NCBI GenBank assembly: GCA_030426085.1
Contig: JAUHYW010000075.1
Span: forward strand, 1-50,502
Direction: 5' to 3'
From: a bacterium
GTDB taxonomy: Bacteria > Myxococcota_A > Bradymonadia > UBA7976 > UBA1532
DNA: 50,502 nt
The position numbers and the translations under genes were made by a program. Of the stretch, positions 7,802 to 16,967 are shown piece by piece. The notes beneath the pieces were generated by a model that ran no database searches, had not been told where the DNA came from, and saw nothing but the letters and a program-made list of their open reading frames with translations. The first letter of the stretch is position 1; each line of letters begins with the position of its first letter.

Positions 7802-8206
7802 CTACCGGGCCAGCGCGCCTCGGTTGCGGCGGGCCATGCCCGCCAGCCGGGTGAAGCCCAGGGGCTCGTAGAACGGCGCCAGCCCGGGGTCGCAGACCAG
7901 ATCGACCATGTACAGGTGGTCCAGGCGCTCCAGCATGCGCCGGACGAGCGCCCGGCCGATGCCCCGGCCGCGGTGGGCCCGGCGGACCTCGAGCAGTGGG
8001 ATGTAGGCCGAGAGCACGCCGTCCGAGATGGCGGTGACGAAGCCGACCACCGCCGGGCCGCGCCGGGCGAGCACGACGTGGGCGCTGCCCCGCAGGAGCG
8101 CGAGGTGCTGCGCCGGGCTCGGCGGATCGGGCCAGCCGTCGAAGAAGCCGGCGAGGTCCTCGGCGGTGACGCCGCTGATCCCGTCTCGAAACGTGATGTC
8201 GGGCAC
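7802..8206 (-). CDS. GNAT-family N-acetyltransferase
   Basis: The 134-residue protein has a GNAT fold. The acetyl-CoA binding motif A is RRAHRGRGIGRALVRRML (about residues 79-96), preceded by the beta-strand text VVGFVTAISDGVLSAYIPLLEV and followed by the terminal FYEPLGFTRLAGM. It would transfer an acetyl group from acetyl-CoA to an unknown amine substrate in the cytoplasm. The length is normal for a stand-alone single-domain enzyme. It is convergent with the lipoprotein pair and divergent from the macroglobulin gene, so it is probably its own transcription unit. Confidence 0.85.
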   Translation of the reverse strand: MPDITFRDGISGVTAEDLAGFFDGWPDPPSPAQHLALLRGSAHVVLARRGPAVVGFVTAISDGVLSAYIPLLEVRRAHRGRGIGRALVRRMLERLDHLYMVDLVCDPGLAPFYEPLGFTRLAGMARRNRGALAR

Positions 8207-8297
8207 GGGCAGCCTCCGCGCTCGGTCCGGGGCGCCAGACTACCCGGCATGGGCGATGCTTGATATGGGGACACACCTCCAGTCGAGGAGCCTCGCC

Positions 8298-11200
8298 ATG
8301 CGCAGACTTCGCCGCAGGCGCGCGCCGGGCCATCGCCCCACGCCGCGCACTCCCCTCTTCACGCTGGCCCTCGCCGCCGCGCTCGCCGCGCCGCTCGCCG
8401 CCTGCGACCCGGGCACGCCGGGCGGAACCGACGCCGGATTCGAAGCCGACGGCGAGCCGATCGATCACCCGATGGGCGGCGCGGTGGCCGTCGACGAGCA
8501 GGCGCTGCGGGCGGGCATCATCCCCGACATGATCATGGTGAACCTGGCCCTGCGCCCGCTGGACGGGGCCGCGGCGGGGCTGGCCCGGGCGACGCTGTAC
8601 CGCCTCGGCGAGCCCGAGCCGCTCGCCGAGGGCGAGGTCGAGTTCGCGGTCGACGGGCCGGACGTCGTCCCGATCCCGGTCGAGTTCGCGGTCGAGTACG
8701 ACGCGCTGGCCGAGCTGGCGGACTACGTGATCGAGTACCGGGTCGACGGCGCCGGCGAGGACGCCCGCGGGCGGCGGGGCCTCTTGACCGCGGTGGCGCC
8801 GGCCGAGGTGCAGGTGCTGGGCCCCGACCGATTTCCGGCGGGCGGTGACGGAATCCTGAGGGTCATCGCCCGCGAGCCGGACACCGGCCGCCCGCTGACC
8901 GAGACCGCGGTGCGGGTCGCCTTCACCCCCGAGAGCGCCGAAGAGGCCGTCGAGCTGGGCGCCGGGCGCACCGACGCCCTGGGCCAGATCACCCTGGCGG
9001 TGCCCACCCCGGTCGAGCTGCTCGGCGCCGGCACCCTGACCGTCGCCGTCGACGACCCCGCCGCGCCCCAGGCCGTCCGGGCGTCGGTGCAGGTCGAGCG
9101 GGCGAGCAAGGTCATGCTCACCACCGACAAGCCGCTGTATCAGCCGGGCCAGACCATGCACCTGCGGGCGCTGGCGCTGAACCGCGCCGACCGCCGCCCG
9201 GTGGCCGACGCGCCGCTGGTCTTCGAGGTGTTCGACGGCAAGGACAACAAGGTCGACCGCATCCAGGCCACGACCGACGGCTTCGGGGTCGCCGCGGCGA
9301 CCTTCACCCTCGCCCGCGAGGTCAACATGGGCGCCTACCGCATCGCGGCGCTGCTCGACGGGGTGGCCACCGAGAAGACGGTGACCGTCAGCCGCTACAC
9401 GCTGCCCAAGTTCGACCTCGACCTCGCCCTCGATCAGCCGGTCTACCTCGCCGGCGAGCCGCTCGTGGGCACGCTGACCGCCCGCTACTTCTTCGGCGCG
9501 GCGGTCGACGGCGGCGAGGTGCGGGTGCAGGCGGCGACGCTCGACGCGGGGCGCACCGTCTTCGCCGAGACCATGGGCCGGACCAACGGCGACGGGCTGT
9601 ATCGCTTCGACGTGCGCCTGCCGGACTACGTCGTCGGCCTGCCGCTCGAGCAGGGCGGGGGGCTGATCGAGCTGGCCATCGAGGTGGTCGACACCGCGGG
9701 GCAGGCGCGCAGCGTCACCCGCACCGTGCGGGTCGCCCGGGCGCCGCTCGAGGTGACCGTCGTGCCCGAGAGCGGGCAGATCGTGCCGGGGCTGGTCAAT
9801 ACGCTGCGGGTGCGCAGCACCGACGCCGCCGGGCAGCCGGTCGCCGCCGAGCACACCCTGACCGTCGACGGCGAGCGGATCGCCTTCGCGACCGGCGCCG
9901 ACGGCCTGGGCGCGGTGGACGTGCTGGTCGACGGCTCGGCCCTGGCGGTGACGATCGAGAGCGTCGACGGCGCGGGCAACGCCATCAGCCAGGATCTGCG
10001 CTTCGCCGCGGGCGACGCGAGCGACGGCGCGCTGCGGGTGCGCACCGCGCAGGCGCTCTACCGGGTGGGCGATACGCTGACGGTCGAGATCGACGTCGTC
10101 GGGGCCTCGGCGCCGGTCTACGTCGACGCGGTGCGCGAGGGGCAGACGGTGCTCACCGAGCGGCTGATGCCCGACGCCGAGGGCCGGGCCGCGCTGGACA
10201 TCGAGCTGGCTCCCGAGCACGTCGGCACGCTCCAGATCGACGCCTACTACCTGGCGCAGAGCAGCTCGATCCGGCGGGACGCGGCCATCGTCTACGTCGA
10301 GGACGCCGGGGGGCTGGCCATCGCGGTCGAGTCGGATCGCGAGGTCTACAAGCCGGCCGAGGACGCCCGCCTGCGCTTCACCGTGACCGACGCCGAGGGC
10401 AACGGCGCGGCGACCGCGCTCGGGATCCAGATCGTCGACGAGGCGGTGTTCTCGCTGATGGAGTTCCGCCCCGGGCTGGAGAAGGTCTACTTCCTCATCG
10501 AAGAGGCGCTGGCGCAGCCCCGCTCCCAGATCGGGGTGCCCGCGCTGTCCACGCTCACCGGGCGGGCTGGCGCGGCGGACGATCCGACGACCCAGGGCGA
10601 GGCGGCGATGCTGTTCGCGGCCACCGACGGGATCGACATCCACCCGCTCTCGGTCAACACCCTGCGCGCGCGAAACGCCGCGGTGCCGGGCGTCGTGCGC
10701 GGCTTCGTGCAGGCGTGGGCCGAGGCCTACTTCGAAGAGCTGGGCCAGGACGTCCAGCGGGGTGATCTGGACCGGGCCGGTCTCGACGCGCGGGTGGCCG
10801 CCGACGCCGGCCGCCGGGCCGACCCCTGGGGCCAGCGGTGGATCATGGAGGTCGCCGACGACCGGCTGCGCATCGCCACGCGGGGCCCCGACGAGCGGCT
10901 CGACACCGCCGACGACGTCGAGGTGAGCTTCGGGCTGGCCTGCGGCGTCTTCGAGCCGTGCCCCCAGGCGGCCGACGACTGGGACGAGGCCGATCCGGGG
11001 GTGCCCGAGGGGCCCGACCGGGCCGGCGGCGAGGGCGAAGGCGAAGGCGAAGGCGAGGGTGGCGGGCCGCGCATCCGGCGGAACTTCCCCGAGACGCTGC
11101 TCGTCGAGCCGTCGCTGATCACCGACGCCAGCGGCCGGGCCGAGCTGACCGTGCCGCTCGCCGACAGCATCACGACCTGGCGGGTGACCGCGCTGGGCAA

Positions 11201-13166
11201 CACCGCCGACGGCCGGCTGGGCTCGACCCAGAGCGGAATCCGGGTCTTCCAGGACTTCTTCGTCGACCTCGACGTGCCGGCCACCCTCACCCGGGGCGAT
11301 GAGTTCACCGTGCCGGTGGCGCTGTACAACTACCTCGACGTGCCCCAGCAGGTGCGCATCGAGGCCCCGGCCGCCGAGTGGGTCGAGCTGCTCGGGCCCG
11401 CCGAGCAGGTGATCGACCTGGGGCCGGGCGAGGTGCGGGGCGTCGAGCTGCCCATCCGGGTGACGCAGGTCGGCCTGCACGAGCTGCTGGTGTTCGCCTA
11501 TGGCGATCAGCTCGAAGACGCCGTCGCCCGCAGCATCCTCGTCGAGCCCGACGGCCAGAAGGTGGAGTCGGCGCAGAGCGGCCGCCTCGAGGGCGTGATC
11601 GAGCAGGCCATCCGCCTGCCGGGGGACATGGTCGAGGGCTCGGGGCGCCTGCTGGTCAAGCTCTACCCCGGCCTCTTCGCGTCGGTGGTCGAGGGGCTCG
11701 ACTCCATCCTGCGCATGCCCTCGGGCTGCTTCGAGCAGACCTCGTCGAGCACCTGGCCCAACGGGCTGGTGATGCTCTACATGCGCGAGACCGACGCCGG
11801 CACGCCCGAGGTGGCGTTGCAGGCCGAGCAGTACGTGAACACCGGCTACCAGCGGCTGCTGACCTTCGAGGTGCCCGGCGGCGGCTTCGAGTGGTTCGGC
11901 CAGAGCCCGGCCCACGAGGTGCTCACCGCCTACGGCCTGCTGGAGTTCGTCGACCTCGCCCGGGTGCGGCCCATCGACGCGCGCATGATCGAGCGGACCC
12001 GGGCGTGGCTGCTCGGCCGGCAGGGGGCCGACGGCGCGTGGACGCTGAGCAGCCGGGGGCTGGACGAGACCGGCAACCTCACCGACCCGGTCACGATCAC
12101 CGCCTACATCGCCTTCGCTCTGGCCGCGGCCGGAGAGGACGGCCCCGAGATGCAGCGGGCGGCGCAGTACCTCGCGGGCAACGCCGGCGCCATGGGCACC
12201 TACACCACCGCGCTGTACGCCAACTTCCTGGTGCAGCTCGCCCCCGGCGACGCGGCGACCGGCCAGACGCTCGCCCGGCTGGCGGGCATGGTCGAAGCCG
12301 ACATCGCCGACGACCCGACCCGCCACTGGCGGACCGACGAACAGACCACGACCTACGGGGCCGGCGAGCCGGCGTGGATCGAGACGACCGCGCTGGCGAC
12401 CCACGCGCTGCTCGCCGCCGACGCCCACCCCGAGGTCACCGGGCCGGCGCTCGACTGGATCATCTCGAAGAAGCAGGCCAGCGGCGGCTGGGGCTCGACC
12501 GCGGGCACCGTGTGGTCGATCAAGTGCCTGCTGCAAGCGTTGCGGGCGTCCCAGGACCCTGGCGCGGACGCCACCATCCGGGTGCGATTGGATGGCATCG
12601 AGCGGGCGGCCTTCGATGTCACCCCGGCCACCAGCGATGTCATGCGTCAGGCCGACCTGAGCGATTGGCTCACCCCCGGCGTCGAGCAGACCGTCGAGAT
12701 CGAGCTGGAGGGGGCCGGCAACCTGATGTACTCGGTGGCGCAGCGGCATCACATGCCATGGGCCGAGGCGCCGCCGGCGGAGGGTCCGTTGAGCATCGCC
12801 GTCGAGTACGACCGCACGCAGCTCGCGGTGGACGACACCGTCGAGGTGCAGGTGACCGTGCGCAACGACGACATCACCTTCGCCGACATGGTGATGGTCG
12901 ACCTCGGCGTCCCCCCGGGCTTCGAAGTCATGCGCGACGACCTCGACGCGCTGGTCGCCGAGGGCGTGATCAGCAAGCACGAGGTGACCGAGCGGCAGGT
13001 CCTGCTGTACTTCACCGCCATCCTGCCCGAGCGGCCGGTGAGCTTCACCTACCGCATCGTCGCCCGCCACCCCATCCGGGCCGAGGCGCCGGCGAGCCGG
13101 ATCTACAGCTACTACAACCCCGACGTGGGCCGGGGCACCGAGCCGGTGCTGATCGAGGTGCGCTGA
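8298..13166 (+). CDS. Alpha-2-macroglobulin family lipoprotein with thioester motif
   Basis: The 1622-residue protein starts at ATG 8298, 7 nt after GAGGAG. A long Arg-rich N-terminus is followed by a hydrophobic stretch and lipobox ending at Cys36 (LAAPLAACDPG). The MG2 domain begins near residue 272 (VMLTTDKPLYQPGQTMHLRA). A low-complexity GEGEGEGEGEGG run at about 910-921 sits where the protease bait region should be. The conserved A2M segment (NFPETLL, DSITTWRVTALG) follows. The thioester motif is C1144-F-E-Q1147 in an alpha-alpha toroid domain, and a receptor-binding-like domain ends the protein. Family members trap proteases that cleave the bait region and bind them through the thioester. 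In bacteria they guard the periplasm. The pbpC-type transglycosylase often found beside such genes is absent here. Confidence 0.92.
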   Translation: MRRLRRRRAPGHRPTPRTPLFTLALAAALAAPLAACDPGTPGGTDAGFEADGEPIDHPMGGAVAVDEQALRAGIIPDMIMVNLALRPLDGAAAGLARATLYRLGEPEPLAEGEVEFAVDGPDVVPIPVEFAVEYDALAELADYVIEYRVDGAGEDARGRRGLLTAVAPAEVQVLGPDRFPAGGDGILRVIAREPDTGRPLTETAVRVAFTPESAEEAVELGAGRTDALGQITLAVPTPVELLGAGTLTVAVDDPAAPQAVRASVQVERASKVMLTTDKPLYQPGQTMHLRALALNRADRRPVADAPLVFEVFDGKDNKVDRIQATTDGFGVAAATFTLAREVNMGAYRIAALLDGVATEKTVTVSRYTLPKFDLDLALDQPVYLAGEPLVGTLTARYFFGAAVDGGEVRVQAATLDAGRTVFAETMGRTNGDGLYRFDVRLPDYVVGLPLEQGGGLIELAIEVVDTAGQARSVTRTVRVARAPLEVTVVPESGQIVPGLVNTLRVRSTDAAGQPVAAEHTLTVDGERIAFATGADGLGAVDVLVDGSALAVTIESVDGAGNAISQDLRFAAGDASDGALRVRTAQALYRVGDTLTVEIDVVGASAPVYVDAVREGQTVLTERLMPDAEGRAALDIELAPEHVGTLQIDAYYLAQSSSIRRDAAIVYVEDAGGLAIAVESDREVYKPAEDARLRFTVTDAEGNGAATALGIQIVDEAVFSLMEFRPGLEKVYFLIEEALAQPRSQIGVPALSTLTGRAGAADDPTTQGEAAMLFAATDGIDIHPLSVNTLRARNAAVPGVVRGFVQAWAEAYFEELGQDVQRGDLDRAGLDARVAADAGRRADPWGQRWIMEVADDRLRIATRGPDERLDTADDVEVSFGLACGVFEPCPQAADDWDEADPGVPEGPDRAGGEGEGEGEGEGGGPRIRRNFPETLLVEPSLITDASGRAELTVPLADSITTWRVTALGNTADGRLGSTQSGIRVFQDFFVDLDVPATLTRGDEFTVPVALYNYLDVPQQVRIEAPAAEWVELLGPAEQVIDLGPGEVRGVELPIRVTQVGLHELLVFAYGDQLEDAVARSILVEPDGQKVESAQSGRLEGVIEQAIRLPGDMVEGSGRLLVKLYPGLFASVVEGLDSILRMPSGCFEQTSSSTWPNGLVMLYMRETDAGTPEVALQAEQYVNTGYQRLLTFEVPGGGFEWFGQSPAHEVLTAYGLLEFVDLARVRPIDARMIERTRAWLLGRQGADGAWTLSSRGLDETGNLTDPVTITAYIAFALAAAGEDGPEMQRAAQYLAGNAGAMGTYTTALYANFLVQLAPGDAATGQTLARLAGMVEADIADDPTRHWRTDEQTTTYGAGEPAWIETTALATHALLAADAHPEVTGPALDWIISKKQASGGWGSTAGTVWSIKCLLQALRASQDPGADATIRVRLDGIERAAFDVTPATSDVMRQADLSDWLTPGVEQTVEIELEGAGNLMYSVAQRHHMPWAEAPPAEGPLSIAVEYDRTQLAVDDTVEVQVTVRNDDITFADMVMVDLGVPPGFEVMRDDLDALVAEGVISKHEVTERQVLLYFTAILPERPVSFTYRIVARHPIRAEAPASRIYSYYNPDVGRGTEPVLIEVR

Positions 13167-13203
13167 TCCGGACCGACCGCGCGCCCGCAACGGGCCGCCC
13201 CGA

Positions 13204-13220
13204 TGGACCGGGGCGGTCCG
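13204..13220. promoter_or_regulatory. TGGACCG-GGG-CGGTCCG palindrome, candidate activator-binding site
   Basis: This inverted repeat (TGGACCG, 3-nt spacer, CGGTCCG) lies 84 bp upstream of a sigma-54-type promoter. The same half-sites, TGGACCG and CGGTCCA, recur at 16968-17020 between two other sigma-54-like elements. That is the usual distance for an enhancer-binding activator site. Because it also follows the macroglobulin stop it could act as a terminator hairpin, but recurrence where no gene ends favours an operator. Confidence 0.45.
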
Positions 13221-13303
13221 TGGCGGGCCGAGGCACGCCATCGCCGCGGGCCGTCCGTTGGCGTCGACATCCCACCTGCCCGATTTCGGGCCACCCGGCC
13301 GCA

Positions 13304-13319
13304 TGGCACGGCCCGTGCT
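13304..13319 (+). promoter_or_regulatory. Sigma-54 (-24/-12) promoter for 13386-15640
   Basis: TGGCAC-GGCCC-GTGCT matches the consensus TGGCAC-N5-TTGCW at all but one base, and the invariant GG and GC are exactly 12 nt apart. Transcription would start near 13330, 56 nt before the ATG at 13386. Confidence 0.65.
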
Positions 13320-13385
13320 CCTGGAACCCTGCATCCCACGACCGCGCCTCGGAGACGGGGCGCACACCCAGAAAGGATGCAGACC

Positions 13386-14144
13386 ATGGCCATCGACGGA
13401 CACCTGAACATGTCGGGCACGATCCGGGGCTTCCGCACCGGCGACCGGACCTTCGAACTCGACTGGGACATCACCGACGGCGTCGGCCAGTTCGAGCGCT
13501 TCGACATCCCCTGCACCCATGTCACCCACAAGGGAGACATCGACGGTATGGCATCGGACGACGTCGGCAAGCCGGTGTCGCTCAAGGACCCCGCGGTCGG
13601 GTCCCAGCCGCTCGCGGCGGGCGACGCCGTCCTGGTGGGCTCGGGCGCCGACGGGACCTACGTCTATCGGGCCACGCCGGGCGCGGGGGGCACGCTCACC
13701 CTCACCCCCGAGGTGCCCACCGGGCTCGTCAAGGTCGGCGACGGCGAGGACGCGAAGTTCTACGAGGCGGACGGCAGCGAGGCGGCCGCCGACGCGCGCC
13801 CCGGAGCCGACCTCCAGCTCGCGGCGGGCGTGCGCCTGCTCATCTTCGTGCCGGGGCGGGTCGCGGCGCACGCCGACGCGCTGGAGGCGGCCCGGGACGC
13901 GCTGAGCCGCTTCACCGCCGGGGAGACGAAAGGCAAGGACGAGGCCGCGCTGCGGGCGGCGTTCGACGCGGCGCAGGGCGCCGTCGAGGCCGGGGTCCCG
14001 CTGACGCTGACGCTCGACGACGCGCCGTTCACCGTCTCGAGCGTCGCCTCGACCGTGATGCCCGTGCCCGTCGTCCGCGCCAGGCGCACCCTCACCGTCT
14101 CGTCGGCGTATGGCATCGAAGGATGCGAGCTGATCGCTCTGTGA
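13386..14144 (+). CDS. Unknown protein, first gene of a sigma-54-type operon
   Basis: The 252-residue protein starts at ATG 13386, 8 nt after AGAAAGGA. No family is recognised. It has no signal peptide or membrane segment. The N-terminal half (MAIDGHLNMSGTIRGF, then TFELDWDITDGVG) looks beta-rich. A helical stretch follows at about 165-205 (AAHADALEAARDALSRF...), and there are further strands to the end. It is followed after 50 nt by the paralogue-bearing gene at 14195 on the same strand, and both are probably transcribed from the -24/-12 element at 13304. The context suggests an inducible cytoplasmic protein. A small hairpin (arms 14144-14149 and 14157-14162) sits just after the stop and may set the ratio of the two products. 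Confidence 0.75.
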   Translation: MAIDGHLNMSGTIRGFRTGDRTFELDWDITDGVGQFERFDIPCTHVTHKGDIDGMASDDVGKPVSLKDPAVGSQPLAAGDAVLVGSGADGTYVYRATPGAGGTLTLTPEVPTGLVKVGDGEDAKFYEADGSEAAADARPGADLQLAAGVRLLIFVPGRVAAHADALEAARDALSRFTAGETKGKDEAALRAAFDAAQGAVEAGVPLTLTLDDAPFTVSSVASTVMPVPVVRARRTLTVSSAYGIEGCELIAL

Positions 14145-14194
14145 CACGGGGCCCCTCCGTGTAGCACCCCCGACCCCATGAGAGGAGGATCCCC

Positions 14195-15640
14195 GTGCCC
14201 AGCACCATCCCATACGACCCGACACTGACCCTCGGCAACGTCGTCGACCCCAAGCGCCTCGCGGTCCTCGAGCAGATCCGCGACCTGCAAGCGCCGGTCG
14301 ACGCCGCCCAGGACCGGCTCAACAACGCGATCCTGCTGCGGCGGAGCCTGGACATGACCCGCCAGGAGCTCGTCAACCTCCAGATCGACCCGTCCAGCAT
14401 CGACGCCGGCCGCAAGAGCGCCACCGATCAGGTGAAGAAGGCGGCCAAGGGCTACGCCGACACGGCCGTGCGCCAGCTCCCCCAGATCGCCGACGTGCGC
14501 TCGAAGCTCCAGACCGGCGGCGAGGCCTGGGAGAGCCCGATCGACTACGTGCGCAGCCGCCTGGCCGAGCTGCCGCTGTCGGCGGACTCGATCAAGCTCA
14601 ACGCCCAGTACTTCTCGTTCAGCGAGAACAGCCAGAAGGCCAGCAGCCAGATGGCGGCCCTCAAGGCGTTCGTCGCCGCCGAGACCTCGGCCCTGGGCGC
14701 CAAGCGATCGGTCCAGGCCAGCACCGAAGCCCAGCGGCAGACCAACAGCCAGCGGGAGAACCACAGCGTCGAAGGCACCCTGGTCATCACCGCCACCTGC
14801 ACCCACAAGGTCGCCAACGTCTGGGCGCCGTTCATCCTCGACGTCGAGAAGGGCATCCGGGTGTGGAACCGGATGTTCCCCGAGAAGCGCATCAAGGTCG
14901 ACTCGGTCGCCAGCATGCGCGAGATCGCCGCCGAGGAGGGCACCGCCGACGAGGCGTCGATGCAGCTCCTGTCGGGGGTGACCCTCGGCTCGAGCTTCGT
15001 GGGCATGGTGCACACCCTCAAGTCGAGTTCGACGGTGTCGAGCCAGCAGATGGCCTCGGTCGCCTCGTCGCTGCAAGCCCAGATGAAGGCCGGCGGGTGG
15101 TTCGCCAAGGCCTCGGGCGGGTTCGGGGTCGCAAGCTCGTTCGCCAACAGCGCCAAGAACCTGCTCAGTCAGGCCTCGGTGTCGTCCCACATCAGCATGG
15201 TGTGCATGGGCCTCATCCCGTCGATCAAGGCCAACGACGTGAAGATGGCGGTCAAGCAGTTCACCGAGTTCGACCCCCAGGCTCAGATGGAGCGGCTCGC
15301 CACGCTGCAGAACGCGACCGCCGGCGGGCAGCAGAGCATGGACTCGGCGGCGGCCGCCGCCCGCACCGGCAACGAGCTCGTCTCGCTCGAGAACGCGAAG
15401 ATCAAGGCGGTGCTCAGCGGCGTCGGCGAGATGCAGGCCGAGTCCAACAAGATGCTGGACATCAACTCGCTCATCGAAGCCTTCGAGGACTTCGTCAACA
15501 AGGCCGCCGAGGGCAAGGCGGGGGTGCCCATCAACTACTACCTCCAGCCCATCACCCGGGCTCAGCTCGCCCAGATGTGGGTCGCGAAGTACATCCCCGA
15601 GTACCTCCAGATCTCGGGTGACGACGCCGACAAGGGCTGA
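14195..15640 (+). CDS. Unknown protein, paralogue of the gene at 15675-16841
   Basis: The 481-residue protein starts at GTG 14195 after an AGGAGG ribosome binding site. No known family is recognised. It begins MPSTIPYDPTLTLGNVVDP and has a predicted helical region rich in Gln, Ala and Ser. There is a conserved central block (EGTLVITATCTHKVANVW, then VRSRLAELPLSADSIKLN earlier) and a Gly/Ser/Ala-rich part (about 270-330) without charge. The protein at 15675-16841 on the opposite strand shares the start (TIPYDP[TS]LTLG), GTLV[IL]TATCTH, VWNRM/VYP-type text, G[SA]TFVG-type text and the ending ...DYV...GVPLKF/INYY, so the two are paralogues. No signal peptide is present. Both are linked to sigma-54-type promoters, which suggests a stress- or stimulus-induced function. 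Confidence 0.8.
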   Translation: MPSTIPYDPTLTLGNVVDPKRLAVLEQIRDLQAPVDAAQDRLNNAILLRRSLDMTRQELVNLQIDPSSIDAGRKSATDQVKKAAKGYADTAVRQLPQIADVRSKLQTGGEAWESPIDYVRSRLAELPLSADSIKLNAQYFSFSENSQKASSQMAALKAFVAAETSALGAKRSVQASTEAQRQTNSQRENHSVEGTLVITATCTHKVANVWAPFILDVEKGIRVWNRMFPEKRIKVDSVASMREIAAEEGTADEASMQLLSGVTLGSSFVGMVHTLKSSSTVSSQQMASVASSLQAQMKAGGWFAKASGGFGVASSFANSAKNLLSQASVSSHISMVCMGLIPSIKANDVKMAVKQFTEFDPQAQMERLATLQNATAGGQQSMDSAAAAARTGNELVSLENAKIKAVLSGVGEMQAESNKMLDINSLIEAFEDFVNKAAEGKAGVPINYYLQPITRAQLAQMWVAKYIPEYLQISGDDADKG

Positions 15641-15643
15641 TCC

Positions 15644-15669
15644 CGCCCGCCGGGCCCACCGGGCGGGCC
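15644..15669. terminator. GC-rich hairpin between the convergent paralogues
   Basis: CCGCCCGCCGGGCCCA followed by CCGGGCGGGCC forms a strong stem with one mismatch in the 34-bp gap between two convergent genes. It probably serves as terminator for both directions. Confidence 0.5.
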
Positions 15670-15674
15670 GACGG

Positions 15675-16841
15675 TCAGGGCCCCTCGGGCTCGCCCGGCT
15701 CGACCTCGCCCGCCCGGTCTGCGCCGGCTCGGTGCGCGGCGCACCAGATCCGGGCCACCTCCACCCGTGAGAACCGGCGCACCATGAACTTGAGCGGCAC
15801 GCCGTCGGCCCCGCCCCGCACCTGCTGCACGTAGTCGTCGAACGCGTTGAGCATCGACTGCATGTCGAGCCCGCTGATGTGCTCGCCGGCGCCGATGGAG
15901 GGCACCGCGCCGGTCGTGACGACGCTGCAGTGGGAGTCGCCGATGTTCGCGGTGAGCAGCGCCCGCACGGCGCCGACGTCGGGGGACCGCAGCCGCCGGA
16001 GCACGCCGGGCTCGGGCCCGCTCGGCGAGAAGACGTGGATCAGGCCGACGAAGGTCGAGCCGCAGGTGGCGCCCGCGCAGAGCGCCAGGCCGGGCGCCTC
16101 GTGATCCGGCGCCTCGCGCCCAGCCTCGAGCATGGATCGATCGTCGCGCGCCGCCAGCCGGCGGTCGGGGTACACCCGGTTCCAGAGCCGGACCGCCGCC
16201 TCGGGGTCGAGCACCAGCGGCTCGAGCAGGACGGCGTGGCGGTGGGTGCAGGTCGCGGTGAGCACCAGGGTGCCGTGCAACCGGTCGCAGGCCTGCCGCT
16301 CGATCTGGGCGTGCACCGTATCGGACAGATCGAGGCAGCGGCTGGCCCCCAGGAAGCGCGCGGTCCGCGAGACGAACGCGCGGGCGTCCTCCGGCGGGTG
16401 CTCGGACCCTCCCCGGGGGAAGTACTGGCCCGTCAGGCGCAGCGAGTCGGACAACAGCGGCCGGCGCACGACCCCGGTGGCGCCGATGTCGACCGGGCTC
16501 TCGTAGCGGGGGCCGGCGGCGCCCACGGCCGCCCGCAGCCGGGTCAGCTCGCCCACGGCGGCGATCCGGACGCCGACCAGGGCGTCGGTGGCCCGCTCGA
16601 CCTCCCGCAGCGCGATCCGCAGCCCCTCGTCGACCCGCGCCCGCAGCGCGGCGCTCAGGTGGCTCACCTCGAGCCGGGTGACCCGCATGGCGGCGGCGGC
16701 GGCCGAGGCCGCCTCGACCCGGCGCTCGGCGGCGTCGAGCACGGCCTTCCTCGCCTCGAGCGCGCGCAGCGCCGCCTGCTGCTCGGCGCCGATCGCGGCG
16801 CCCAGGGTGAGGGACGGGTCGTAGGGGATGGTCGGCAGCAT
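15675..16841 (-). CDS. Unknown protein, shorter paralogue of the gene at 14195-15640
   Basis: The 388-residue protein starts at ATG 16841, 7 nt after CGGAG. It shares with the 481-residue neighbour the start TIPYDPSLTLG, the block LHGTLVLTATCTHRHAVLLEP, the segment VRLWNRVYPDRR, a C[GA]STFVGLIH-type segment and the ending FDDYVQQVRGG...GVPLKFMVRRFSRVEVARIW. It lacks the Ser/Ala-rich insert of its neighbour. It is convergent with that gene and divergent from the sigma-54 activator gene at 17137. A weak -24/-12 element (16896-16881, minus) lies about 40 nt upstream. Function is unknown; a paired role with its paralogue is inferred. Confidence 0.8.
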   Translation of the reverse strand: MLPTIPYDPSLTLGAAIGAEQQAALRALEARKAVLDAAERRVEAASAAAAAMRVTRLEVSHLSAALRARVDEGLRIALREVERATDALVGVRIAAVGELTRLRAAVGAAGPRYESPVDIGATGVVRRPLLSDSLRLTGQYFPRGGSEHPPEDARAFVSRTARFLGASRCLDLSDTVHAQIERQACDRLHGTLVLTATCTHRHAVLLEPLVLDPEAAVRLWNRVYPDRRLAARDDRSMLEAGREAPDHEAPGLALCAGATCGSTFVGLIHVFSPSGPEPGVLRRLRSPDVGAVRALLTANIGDSHCSVVTTGAVPSIGAGEHISGLDMQSMLNAFDDYVQQVRGGADGVPLKFMVRRFSRVEVARIWCAAHRAGADRAGEVEPGEPEGP

Positions 16842-16880
16842 GCGCGGGCTCCGAGGTCGAGAGGCTGGCTCGTGACGGGA

Positions 16881-16896
16881 TGCAGCGCGCGCGCCA
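16881..16896 (-). promoter_or_regulatory. Possible sigma-54 promoter for the gene at 15675-16841
   Basis: On the minus strand TGGCGC-GCGCG-CTGCA has GG and GC exactly 12 nt apart and one mismatch in each element. Start of transcription would be near 16870, giving a 29-nt leader with the GGAG ribosome binding site. It is the weakest of the four elements in this region. Confidence 0.4.
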
Positions 16897-16967
16897 GGGC
16901 CCGCGACGCGGGCCGCCGCCCGCCGACCTCGACCGAGGCGCCGGCCCGGTCGTGTCGACGCCCGCGA

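Noticed and set aside
14144..14162. Terminator between 13386 and 14195
   Set aside because: The stem is only 6 bp with no T-run, and the downstream gene has no promoter of its own, so it was kept only as a possible modulator.
7719..14225. A minus-strand open frame of 2168 codons
   Set aside because: It is the antisense shadow of the macroglobulin and neighbouring genes. Its Arg/Gly/His-rich translation has no domain, and the plus-strand genes have clear motifs.
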